Assembly: GCA_027924585.1 (NCBI GenBank)
Contig: BSBM01000059.1
Span: 3,906,001-3,970,000, forward strand
Direction: 5' to 3'
DNA: 64,000 nucleotides
Origin: Larix kaempferi
Lineage: Eukaryota; Streptophyta; Pinopsida; Pinales; Pinaceae
The notes beneath the pieces were generated by a model. That model was not told the origin of the DNA. It saw only the letters and a program-made list of their open reading frames with translations, and ran no database searches. Of this stretch, positions 24,572 to 36,514 are shown one piece after another. The translations under genes and the position numbers were made by a program. Numbering within the stretch: the first letter of the stretch is position 1; every line of letters starts with the position of its first letter.

Positions 24572-26489
24572 GGACATAAAAATATCAAACGATACATATT
24601 TTGGTATAAAAAAAAATATCAAACAGATATACCTCATTCTTTTTAATAATAATAATAATAAAAATACATTAAATTTACTGTTACTTTATATTAATTAAAA
24701 AATTTAGGCTAAAGGGCACCTCTCAACATTATATATATCATTTTTTAATAATAAAAACACATTAAATTTACTATTACTTTGTATTAATTAAAAAAATTAA
24801 GCTAACAAATATAGAGGGCACCTCGCTTTCCATTCCCATTATGATCTTGTTTTGGTTGATGAGTTTATAGGAAAGATTAATGGAAAGGAATATTCGCATT
24901 ATATATGATTAAGATATATAATAAAATAATCTAATTTCTATTAAAAATAATAATCTAAGGATCAATGTTAAGAGATTTATGTTATTAATATTTTTTGGGG
25001 TAAAGAAAAATTTATATGTTTAGTGCAAATAGAAATGCTCTCTGGCGTTGGTGGGAATCCTACGAGTCCTCTCCCTCCTGCCTGGCTCCTAATCTCTCTC
25101 CCACAATAAAGTAACTCCATCCTATGTTATAGAAACACTCCATTGTCCACTTATCTATGTGTCTCCAACTCAAATGTGGTAGTGGATTACCTAAAAGTTG
25201 GCCTCCAAACTATAATACTGACAGGACCTATGACAGGACCTATCCCTAGCTATTTAAGGTGGAGACAACTATGGATGCTACTATAATTTCAATGTGCTTA
25301 TTCTAACATACGTATTCAACCGATAGAATAAATATAGGTAGAGAAATATAAGGAGACATGTTTTCAACTAAAAAACAACATGACATTCAATTTAAATCTA
25401 TTATGTTGAAAGAGGGTAAAACTATTTCACACTCACTTTGTAAATGCATAAACAACTTTAAAACTACATAACAAATTGACTAAACCTAATAATAAATTAA
25501 TGGATTGTTGAGACATAAATAGGCAAAACATAAATGACTCACACTATAGTTTCTAACTAGTTTTCAACCTTGTGACTCTTGTGTGTATAGGGTGAAGGCG
25601 CTTATGTTGCACTAAGTAGGGAGGTCAAAACATTGAGTGTGCAAGCATCTTTACATTTTCTTCACCCAAATCCGCAAGAGGATGGTCACAACTTATGATG
25701 AGAGTTACTATATGGTTACTATAGAAAAATAAAAAATAAAAAATGTTTTTGTTGGTGACTATATATGATATTTTAATACTTTATTAGGTGATTTCGGAAT
25801 ATTGGCAGAGTTTAAGGCTCCTTGCATTTTCTCCACCTTAGTTTAGCAAAAGATGGGCCGCAACCTCTATCTACAATTGTAAATCACTTGCTCTATTGTT
25901 GTGGTGGGAAGAGGAAATCCTTTCTTGCAATCAACATGGACTTCAAATCAACAAGAGGATTTATTGTTAGACAACAAGCATTAGCCCTTCATGATAACTT
26001 CCTTGTATCATGCACTTTGGCAAAGCAACGACTATCCCATGAAAGTCCAATTGAAAAAGAGAAACCCAACTTAACAAAGAAAGAATTTCAAGTGTAAAAA
26101 GATTAGCACACGCTACTAACACATCAACCTATTCAATGTCATCCTCTCCATTGTCAATACTACTTCAGCAAACAAGCAAGGCAAGGCACCACCATACATT
26201 AGATTTAAACTACACTCACAACAAAGCAAGAAGCATGTGATAGAAACTATCGTCGTCATTACCATCCCACCATGCATAAGATGTAAGCTACACATACAAC
26301 ACAGCAAGAAGCATGTGAAAGAAAGTATCGTTGTCATTACCAACCCACTATGTTTTTATTAAGCACACGCAAAGAGTTTTCTCAAAGTTTTTGTATACCC
26401 ACAAAGGAGATGGAATGTAGTAAATGAGAAACAAAAGGCGAGTCGCAAAGGTTGTTGGTGTGGATGTTCCTAGTGATTGTGAAGGCATG
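24572..26489. repeat. Composite repeat, unit B copy 3
   Basis: Matches 6040-7972 almost base for base over most of its length (for example 25240-26460 against 6735-7950). It starts without unit A, directly after ccttcggggacat. Near 24600-24820 it carries an internal duplication of the 'aaatttact...gagggcacctc' stretch and lacks about 70 bases present in copy 1. A single extra base near 25841 shifts the frame of the exon-like stretch. Homology stops at 26489 within gaaggcatg, the same word as in copy 1. Confidence 0.85.
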
Positions 26490-26632
26490 TCGGGTTCGCA
26501 TCCTAGACGAGAAACCCGGGAATGATGCTACGGAGCTAGGACGAGAAAGGAATTAGATTTGCTCGTAATGTTGTCCCAACCGATCAACCTACATGAAATA
26601 AATGGCGCAAGGAAGAAACCCAATGGACGGAG

Positions 26633-27433
26633 TGTTAGGATATTCCTATACTCCATCCTAGTCCTACTAGCATTTCCATCCTTTGCATTTTCAATCATGC
26701 GTGCACTTTTAGGGTTTGCATGCATTATTGAGGGTTTGCATGCATCCCAGTCATCAGTCCCAGCACCTAGCCCTCAGTTAGCTAGCCCCTGGAGCTTCTT
26801 TCCACTCAGTTTCAGCCCTCCTAGAGCTTAGTGTGCCCTCCTTTCACCTACTGTATGAGAAAGGCGCCCTTCCTTACCTACCATTCAGTTATCTTCAGTT
26901 CTCTCCTTGATTTTAGGCTTGACTGACTCTCAACTGACTGTATCACTTCGATGGACCTCCAGTGAGACTTGACTGCCCATTTTGACTTCAGTTAGCTCCT
27001 CATGCGCCCTCCACTGAGTCTCCTTCATTCAGTTAGTTCCAGTTACACTCAGTTACACCTACCACACTCAGTTAGACTCAATTTGACTGATGGTTGATAG
27101 TTACTTGAGCATTGATGACTCCACTGATGATGAGATAGACTACTAGTTGTGCTCTGATGACACTCTAGTGATCTTTTGATCACTTCATGAAGGCTAATTC
27201 GAATTGCCACCTTAGGCATTCAAATCCTCATGCATTGTACTATTTATTTGTCCATATTGTGATTAATTAATTATTATGTGTGAAGTATTTTTGCTTCTAT
27301 CCGAGTTCTACTGTATTATTATTATGTTGCTCATTATACTGCATTGACCACTCTTCTTCTATTTTCTTGCTTGATCAATTACTTTCTTGTGAGGTATACA
27401 TCATCTCTTAGATCTGCTGTGAGGATTTTCACA
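26633..27433 (+). repeat. 5' LTR of the gag-only element (801 bp)
   Basis: TG...CA ended. It is 30 bp longer than its partner, fully explained by a 20-bp direct duplication of the gggtttgcatgcat word near 26712-26742 and a 10-bp tagactcaat insertion near 27074. By eye it differs from the 3' LTR at about 36 positions, mostly C/T and A/G transitions. Confidence 0.95.
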
Positions 27434-27588
27434 TGGTATCAGAGCATGTTGAGAGTATTGTTTATCTCCATTCCTCAGAGTTTTTTGCAGGTTATTATCA
27501 AGATTTCGAGTGCAGCAGTTTCTGCATTTTTGCAGCAGTAGCAGTTGCAGATATTCTCTATTGTTTTTGCAGGTCTTCTACAGCGTCA

Positions 27589-28191
27589 ATGTATCCAGAA
27601 GAAATCCCTCCTCTTTCTTCATTCAACTATGATGAATGGAAACCAAAAATGATAGCATATTTGAAGAGCCATGATCTCTTTGATTGTTATTTTGAAAGAG
27701 AGTTCGAATCCTCTGAAGAGAAGATTGACTGGTTGAATAAAGGTGACCAAGCCTTTGGAAGGATGATGCTTGCTATGCCTGATTACATAATGTACCAAAT
27801 CATTGATGATGTTGAAACTCCAAAAGAGCTATGGGCCCATCTGGATGAAAGATTCGGAAAACAGAATGAAGGATTTGGTCCAAACCCCTTCAAGAGAAAG
27901 CAAAGTGATGCATTCGCCCTCCTTGATGATCTCATTGATCATGAACCAGTATCAAACACATCTCATGTTGAAGTTGTCCACAAAGAAGAAGAACTTGCAG
28001 ATTCTACACTCATGCTCCAAATTTCTTCTCTTTCAGTCCTAGTTACCAAGGCCCAGGATGGATTAAGGGGGGGTGTTAGGATATTCCTATACTCCATCCT
28101 AGTCCTACTAGCATTTCCATCCTTTGCATTGTCAATCATGCATGCACTTTTAGGGTTTGCATGCATCCCAGTCATCAATCCCAGCACCTAG
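27589..28191 (+). CDS. Truncated copia gag (UBN2-type) polyprotein
   Basis: Gag is the structural protein that packages retrotransposon RNA. The frame opens further upstream at 27433, but the family's natural start is the ATG at 27589 (MYPEEIPPLSSFNYDEWKPK), about 145 bases after the primer-binding site. Residues 1-100 match the plant copia gag N-terminus: F-xYDEWKPKM, YLKSHDLFDCY, DDVETPKELWAHLDERFGKQ. The usual middle, the CCHC zinc knuckle and all of pol are missing. The tail reads through the polypurine tract into the 3' LTR and stops there. The frame is open over its whole length, so a short gag-like protein of about 200 residues is possible. Whether it still assembles is unknown. Confidence 0.8.
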   Translation: MYPEEIPPLSSFNYDEWKPKMIAYLKSHDLFDCYFEREFESSEEKIDWLNKGDQAFGRMMLAMPDYIMYQIIDDVETPKELWAHLDERFGKQNEGFGPNPFKRKQSDAFALLDDLIDHEPVSNTSHVEVVHKEEELADSTLMLQISSLSVLVTKAQDGLRGGVRIFLYSILVLLAFPSFALSIMHALLGFACIPVINPST

Positions 28192-28844
28192 CCCTCAGTT
28201 ATCTAGCCCCCGGAGCTTCTTTCCACTCAATTTCAGCCCTCCTAGAGCTTAGTGCGCCCTCCTTTCACCTACTGCATGAGAAAGGCTCCCTTCCTTACCT
28301 ACCATTCAGTTATCTTCAGTTCTCTCCTTGATTTCAGGCTTGACTGACTCTCAACTGACTGTATCACTCCGATGGACCTCCAGTGAGACTTGACTGCCCA
28401 TTCTAACTTCAGTTAGATCCTCATGTGCCCTCCACCGAGTCTCCTTCATTCAGTTAGTTCCAGTTACACTCAGTTACACCTACCACACTCAGTTTGACTG
28501 ATGGTTGACAGTTACTTGAGCATTGATGACTCCACTGATGACGAGATAGACTACTAGTTGTGCTCCGATGACACTCCAACGATCTTTTGATCACTCCATG
28601 AAGGCTAATTCAAATTGCCACCTTAGGCATTCGAATCCTCATGCATTGTACTATTTATTTGTCCATATTGTGATTAATTAATTAGTGTGTGTGAAGTCTT
28701 CTTGCTTCTATCTGAGTTCTACTGTATTATTATTATGTTGCTCATTATACTGCATTGACCACTCTTCTTCTATTTTCTTGCTTAATCGATTACTTTTTTG
28801 TGAGGTATACATCATCTCTTAAATCCGCTGTGAGGATTTTCACA
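28074..28844 (+). repeat. 3' LTR of the gag-only element (771 bp)
   Basis: Same ends as the 5' LTR, directly after the polypurine tract and directly before target-site duplication CGGAG. The stop codon of the gag-like frame lies inside this LTR at 28189-28191. Confidence 0.95.
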
Positions 28845-28880
28845 CGGAGCACCCTCTAGTGCAAGCAGAGCATGTCCACA

Positions 28881-31348
28881 TCATTTAATAGAATTGGTGT
28901 ATTGTGGGGCATGCATTAAACTACTTCTGGGGTCATTTAATAGATTTTGTGTATTGGGGGGTCATGCACTAAATTACTTCTTGGGCAGGTAGGTTTCATC
29001 CGGATAGATCACTCGGGTAGGATTCATCGTATAATTACATGTTCGTTCTTAAATACATAAAAAGAAAGAATATTACCAATAACAAAAGCTTTATATAATA
29101 TTTATTAAGTCTCTTAATATTTAAAGTATCACTTCGAAAGAAGACCACACTAGATCAAAATACATAAAAGGAAAGAATATCACCAATAACAACAATATTT
29201 ATGTAATCTTTCTTAAGTCTCTCCATCTGCAAAGTATATCTTCGAAAGCATACCACACTAGATCATTTAACTAGAGAGAGAATAAATAAAGAGAAGATAT
29301 ATATCCAAGCCTAGTCCACTTACTCAAGCACACCATTAAGAAATAGAAGGGTCATTAAAAGGCATCAGTAAGATGCCACTCGTGCAATGGTTAAGTCTAT
29401 ACAATAATTTCACCCACTTGATTAATGGTGATGTAGTGCACAAGAGAGATAGATCCTTCCAACTCATTGCTATTTTGACCCATCCTTTTAGTTAGTTGAG
29501 GTGGAGTGTTTATCACAACAGGATGAAGTCCAAGGAGGTCCCTCCTTTCAATGACCCCCTTATTGAAATGAAAGGCGAATATGAGCTAATATCAGATATA
29601 ATAACAATAACTGGAATATCACAAGGAGAACAACTCTATATTATATATCATATGTAGACCTGGAAAGTGATGAGTCTTTCCATGGGCCTTGCTCGAAGGC
29701 ATATTTTCAGTAGAAACAGAATGTATGAAACCTGAATTTTTTATTTTATATATGGGCCCTGCTTGAAGGTATATTTTGAGTAGAATCAGAATGAATGAAA
29801 CCATTACGTAACTCCTTTGCTTGGCTTTAATCACTCTCTATATTTAAGTTATAAGTCATAGGCTCCCTTCCTTCCTGCAACTCATTACAGTGTGAAGTGA
29901 TATAAGTAAGCGAGCACATAGCTCCTGCACATAAAGCTTAGCCTCATTCACTCCCGCATTTAAAGATTTCTATATTTTCAATACTTGGGGAAATCCCGAG
30001 GGTCGGATCAATAAGAAACACGCGTCACAATAATATCATATGCCAGGGCCCATATACTTCCACTGAAATCCCGATAGGGTCAGATGATTAGGAACCTAGC
30101 ATTGTAATATCATATGCCTTGGGGCCCATATACATTTCCACGGAAATCCTCAGGTGATTAAGAACCTGGCATTACAATGTCATTTCACTTAGCCTAGCGA
30201 TATGGGCAAGAGTTCTAGCCCCCATAAGCATTCTGCATCGCTGACAAGCCCCTGCAAGACTGACAAGGGGGTAGTTCCAGTAACGCAACAGAGTAAATGG
30301 AAAGAAACCTAACCGGGATCAAACAAAATAGACTCATGCATGGCTACCTTCCGTCAATAAACAGACCGTACTAAGGTACTACCGACGCGGAGGGCTAGAA
30401 TTGACTTGTACTGCTCTATTGATTGCTGGTGAAACTTGGGATTGTATGTAAAGGAATTCTCTCTCCCATGGAAGGGAATGGCATTCTTGCTTGCGGGATC
30501 GGGAAAGGAATGCATGTAAGTAGTGCCTCTAGCGGAGGATATCAGTGACATGCTCGTAAGCTTTGTTTAAGGTATTACCATAGCGGGAATAAAAAGAAAC
30601 CGTGCATCCCTACCTTCAGGCAATAGGCTTCAAGATTTACCTGGGCATTTCTTATATTGGAAATTTATCCTTAGGGTAAGGATTGCTTGCGTTGGAAATT
30701 TATCCCCTAACTAAGTAATTCCATCTACCAAAGATATAAGAACCTATCATTAGGACTACACTAGGGTAAAGGAAGCCTTGGGCCCTCTTATAGCAGTCAC
30801 CTCTTGGGTCTACTCGAATTCTGCTACCAGCAAAATCCTAAGCCTCACCCTACACTTGGATCGATCTTCAAACCCAATTGATTCTGTGGGCGGTGATGCA
30901 AAGCCAATTGATTCTTTGCTTGGCTCGATCTTCAAACCTAATTGATTTTGTGGGCGGTGATGTAAACCCAATTGATTCTTTGGGTGGGTGTGTGTATGTG
31001 GTCTTGTAGGTGTTTATTTTCAGGACGGGCACCTTCTGAGGATTAGTGTCAAAAAGTAAAACCCTCCAAACCCAGAGACAACAAATGATAAAAACATGTC
31101 GATAATATAAACACTATTAAATCCATCCGCATAGATTTGTAATTTAACTAAATCTACCATGTGACAGTACTTCTTTGAGCAGGAAGAGACTGAAATTAAA
31201 GCCTTACCAGCAAGCACGAAAACTCGCGGCGTTCGAGTCGTGTGCACCTGCAATCACAAAAACCCACTGCATCTGTGTTTTGTTCATTGTACCTCTGCAG
31301 CTGCAAGTATGAAAACCCACTGCATATGAGCTTTGTGCATTGTACCTC
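28881..31348. repeat. Repeat-rich intergenic region with five doublets and one looser repeat
   Basis: No recognised gene. Two-copy repeats occur at 28881-28987 (52-bp period, catttaatag...), 29051-29266 (107-bp, aaatacataaaa...), 29682-29802 (70-bp, atgggcc...gaaggcatattt), 30861-30988 (64-bp, tcgatcttcaaacc...) and 31243-31348 (53-bp, aacccactgcat...). Around 29990-30190 a looser 80-90-bp unit (gaaatcc...atatcatatgcc...gggcccatata) occurs about three times. Confidence 0.75.
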
Positions 31349-34300
31349 TTCCCCTACAGTCCAAGACAAAGCAAAACATATTAACAAAAGATAGGAAAAT
31401 AAAATGTAATTTTCCAAAAATGGATAACATTACATTGTCATCGACAAACTTAAATAAAAGAACAAAATGTACATAACTTCTCAGCCATGAAAATTTTCTT
31501 CTTCTCATCTTCCCTTCCCTACAATATCATTCTCTGAACCTCAACTAACAAAACCCAAAAACAGAGATGAACACCCAAATCTAGAAAAACAAACCAACCC
31601 CTTAAACTATTAGAACGGAAACAGAAAAGAAGAATGGCGCTCACAAACAAAAATGAAAAAAAGACACCCACGAACAGAAAAGAAAGACAAAAGCATGGCC
31701 AGGCTCGAAACAAGAAAGCGAAAATCCAGACAGATTCACATCAAAATAATTCAAAATCTATTCCACTCTACCTCCAAATTTCTTCTCCCATCCTCTCTGA
31801 TTTTCTTCTCCCACACTCATAAATGTTGTTGCTTGTTCTATTGGCCATCTAATCCAATGCAACAATATATTCAAATTTTCAACATACTTCTGCTTACCAG
31901 GCTGGCATACGATAAGCCCGCATGTTGCCGCCCTATGCCACCAGTTGATGTTGATTAAATTTCAAAATCCGTGTCCAGCTGGCATACTTGATTTTCCTCA
32001 GTTTTTATATAGTTTAAATGGTTGTTCATAAATCATAAAGAGAGTGAGATTTGACAAACATACTACATGACTCCATGGTAGTAACGATGGAAATTGGCAA
32101 ATTCCATTCAAATATTGTTGACAATTATGTTATGATATGCCATTTTTCCATTGCACTTGGCTGCTGAAGTGGTATGTGATTCATGAAACTCGTGGTTTTT
32201 TTATTGGTTCGTATTGTAATATTTATTTTCTTATCATTTTAAAACATGGACGGGTACTCTACCCCCCCAAAAAAAAATTTGTGGGTGTAGTACATAAGTT
32301 AAAAGAATTAAAAATGAACCCTAGGAACCTAAACATGAGAAATTCTTATAAATTGCTATGGAATCTAGTGATGTTGAAATTACAAGAATGCTACTTTCAC
32401 AAAAAAGTGGAATTGTTTTTTGAAAACCCGATTATAATCTAAATGTTCATTCTAGAAGGGCTTAATCTAAAGAAATTTTCCTTATCTACACCATATTACC
32501 AAGAATACATCTCCAACTTCTTATACATGTTCAAAAGCATACCCTGAGATTACGAAGCCCAAAGTAGTGTTTTCCCAAGTTCAATTTACAGGTAGTACTA
32601 AAGACAAGTGTGTGAAAGTATCGTTGTTTAAAATTTTCAAGGTGGTGAAAAGTATGCATACTTTCATGTCCGGTCTCATTTCAAAAGCCATGACAAGAAG
32701 CCAACTCCATGTATCATCAATTGTATTGCAAGAAACCACCTATGCCACCTTCCCATGTTCACATACTATGAAGCATGCCTAGTCAAGCCCTCTACATTAT
32801 AATCTAGCATTAGGTCTACTGAAAAATTGTTCTCCTCGAGCATACAGGTGATTGTTTAATAAAAAGAATTAAAGCATATGTTTAATGTTATATGTTGTAA
32901 ATCAAAATTGGTATTTTATAATTGTGGTAAGTTTCATTTTCATTATTAGTTTATTTTCATCAATAAAATACACACTTACAAATAAATAGAGCAAACAACT
33001 TTTAAATAGACTTTGAAATAAATAAATAAATTGTCTCTCTGTATATATAAGAGTTGAACGGAGAGATAATAGAGTATTTACACATTTTGGATAGCATAAT
33101 CTAATGTTGGAGTGTTCATCCCTCCATAAATTAGATAAGAATAAAATCATTGTAAGAAAATATCGTGTTTAACAATTAGACATAGAGTTACACTAAAACT
33201 TTAAATTAAACCCATTGAAGGCAAATATATTGTAATTGGTTTGCAGTCAACTATTCAATGTTAGTTGACTTTTAATTAGTTCATCAAATCAAAATTTTGT
33301 TCACCATGTTAAACTTTATGGATTGACAATAATTAATTTTTAAATATATTGAAATTTTATTTATCTATTTTATGATTGGTTGAATTTATGATAAGATTGT
33401 GATGTGACTGGTTCTATGTTATTGTTGTTGGTCGAAGACTTTAAAAATAAAATAAAAATATTAATTACGACATAGATTGGTTCAACAATGTAACAATAAT
33501 GTGATGTTTTCACTGATGCGGATTTGTTCTGTGTGGCGTAGTGCGAACTATATAGATGTGACATGCAGAAGGATCAAATATGGGAGTATCGTGCATACCT
33601 TTCCATTTAGCGGCTCTGTGATGATTTACAAGGTGCTAATGTAGTGCAACATTAAATATGATGCGTGATACAAGGTGATAATGCATTGCAGCATTAAATA
33701 GTGTGCACGTTGTGTGAGTTCACGCTGCACACGAACAGTGTGCTAATTTTACTAGCACAACTAGTTCAGTGAACCAAGTGGCAATAATGTAGTTTATAAT
33801 TTATGATCCTCTCCAGGTGATGTGACCGGAACATATTTTTTAGCTTCTCCAATCTTATCCGCTATCCGCTATTTATATGAAAAATCTCATTCGATCAAAA
33901 TGCCAAACACTAAGTTTTTCACACTAGATACCTAAATTATTCATAAGCCCATCATATATTATTTGTTTCTCCATCTGATGCCGCAGTAATCAAATCATTT
34001 TTTCTATAAATTTTTAATTGCAATTAATTAAGCAACCAACTTTTTGAATGGAAGTCGCATTTTTATTAACTAAAAAAAGTAACGGGACAAATCCTTATCA
34101 ACATATTTCCTGTAGTAATTCAGATTTGGATATCTAATAACTCCGGGGTTTAAAATAATATAAAAATACTATTCTCCTACTAATTAAAATTTGTGACAAG
34201 GTACTACGGGGACAAAGGACAACGTGGCTCACTTTTTCCTGCCACATACATCTATGCAACAATGTGAGAGCTCACATCAATAACATTATCCTAACATTTT

Positions 34301-36514
34301 TAATATTCTTGTTTTTGGTCCATCTAGTGCTAGCATCATAGAGTTTATTTTCTTCTTCCCAAACTACCACTAATTTACATGACCATTGTAATCATAAACA
34401 CAACTATTGAAATGCGCTACCCTGCCAAAATCAAGTTAATATTGTTTATAATGTTAGTGGTGGTTAGTTACCAGGTGGAAGAGATCAGTTATGAGTGGCT
34501 CCCATTAACACTTCAACAATTAGGTCAAATGCACTTCCCAACCTTCACTCTATTGATGATCAACATCGGCATGATTATGAAGTGTTGTAACATGACACCA
34601 AAGGCGAACCGATTGAACTTCATCGCCTTGTCATTCTACCTTTGTCGTCGTTTGCATACCGACGTCGTGATCCTCTCCATGCCCACTTTGGTCATTTGTG
34701 ACGCTATTTGGTCCTCATGTCGATCATACGAAGTCTCGTTATGAGTGATCATGGAAAAAGTGTGTCAAAATTTGAGGTCTGACGTTTCTTGTTACACATG
34801 TGGTTATGTCACGATTTTTATGCCATTGCATCCAGGTCAAAGTGTTGATCATGCCCATATCTAATCTGGCCAAAACCATTGTCGTTTGACCCTCTCGACA
34901 CTTGGATGAAGTTTCTACAAGTAAGAAGCCTATGATTCTTGTCAATTAAATTTTGTCGATTTTGGGTGCTTCAATTAATTCACCAATTGCATTTGTCAAT
35001 TGTCATTGTTCCATTCCCATGTCTAAAAAGTTTAAAATACTTTTTGGCTACCTCCTTATGTGAAAGCACATATGCTCGTATTTTTTAAGAGAAAAATAAA
35101 TTCGCCCCCTTTTTCATTTAAGTTTGATATTATCCTTCTCCTATTCAAATCTTTTCTTCTGTTATACCCTTTGGGACTATGTTTTAAAATGAAATAAAAA
35201 TGGAATTTCCAAATATCCATTGATTACCCCGGTGTGCAGTTTTAAAAGGTCTCTAATCCCCAATCCCATCTTTTAATGTAAAAATATTGCAAAAATAATA
35301 ATAGAAAATTAAAAGCCCCTTTCGGGCCCTTGAAAATCTCTCGGCCTATCTTGTGCAAAAATCCTCCTTCCCATCGACCAATCAAATGGGATGTTTCTCC
35401 TAAGGTTCACTAGTGTCCATGGTCAACAATCTCGGGTTTGTCAATGAAAAAGAGTGAGACGTTTTTTGACGTGCATATGGAAAACCTTCGCACCAACAAC
35501 TCCACGAAGGGATCTACACAGAGACAGGCATGGTAGGATCACATAGTAGGATAAAGAAGGCATATGAAGGAAACAATTGACTCATAGTGAATCATAGGCC
35601 CATGGCTCGAAAGCGTCGTTACGGAACACAAGGAGGGAGCCACTGCAAGAAACAACAACCGCACGACCACGCAGAGGAGGGAAAAGTTGAAAAAGGTGGA
35701 CGTCGTGTAGGTAAATGAAAGCAATGCCATGTAGAGTAATGGTTGGGTGAAGTGAAAGAAAACGGTAAAATTCCACGTGGTGGATTGGCAGAGATAACAC
35801 TCCAATGCTAACGTTGGAATAAATTACGTGTCGTAAAGAAAGGCAGTTACACCAACGCATTAACTAACCACTCATGGCATGCCACTGCAGCCATGAGTTT
35901 TCATTAGACAATGAAAATGAACAGGAATCATACTGCACCACTAGAGAGTACCGACAAACAAACCAGGAAAGTGACAAAGAGCTAGTGGCAATGGTCGCTT
36001 AATGTGTAGACACGCAGACTGTAAAAAAAAGATAACACTGATAATGACAGACTCCATGGAGAAATCCATGCAGAGCAAGAATATATGCATGTCGATTGAT
36101 CCAAGCAACCAAGCAGAGGGCATTGAGGTCAAACACGTGATCCACAGGCCTATAATCCATCGACATACTCGACATAACAATGCAGGGGAAAACCGTCCAA
36201 TGACATGAAGAGTTCAAGCCCCAACACTAAGCTCGCCAACGTAGGAAATCGTAGTTGATGACAGACTTCACCAGCAACACCAAAGAAAAAAACGCACTCT
36301 CCCAATGCAGCTGATAAGAAACAATGTAACCCTAACTCAAAAGGTTGAGAGGGATACAAAAATATTTGCCCGGTCGAGCTCAATATGGAAAAGAGGCAAC
36401 TGTGGATTGCAGTCTCCATAGTTGATATGTTTGAGTGAAAGATTTTCGGCCCTTACTTTTGCAAGCTAGAAGATGAAGCACACTATTCCATTATAGTTAT
36501 ATGGTGAGGTAATC
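31349..36514. other. Intergenic, no recognised gene
   Basis: About 5 kb, AT-rich. Open frames of 60-120 residues occur on both strands (the longest at 34379-34744, plus) but show no domain, signal or repeat support. A 'gatacaaggtg(c/a)taatg...gca(a)cattaaat' word is doubled at about 33627-33700. Confidence 0.4.

Larger units (their letters stand above)
26633..28844 (+). mobile_element. Complete non-autonomous copia-type LTR element, gag only (TR-GAG-like)
   Basis: A 2,212-bp element with all structural marks. The two LTRs both begin TGTTAGGATATTCC and end GATTTTCACA. The 5-bp target-site duplication CGGAG lies at 26628-26632 and 28845-28849. The primer-binding site TGGTATCAGAGC (27434-27445) directly follows the 5' LTR and is the initiator-Met tRNA site typical of plant copia elements. 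The polypurine tract AAGGGGGGG (28065-28073) abuts the 3' LTR. Only about 640 bp lie between the LTRs. They encode a gag-like frame but no protease, integrase, reverse transcriptase or RNase H. It would need enzymes supplied by an autonomous partner. It resembles the TR-GAG class of short gag-only elements; its family partner is not in the window. Confidence 0.95.

Noticed and set aside
34379-34744. 121-codon plus-strand frame
   Set aside because: No recognised motif, unremarkable composition and no neighbouring gene structure.
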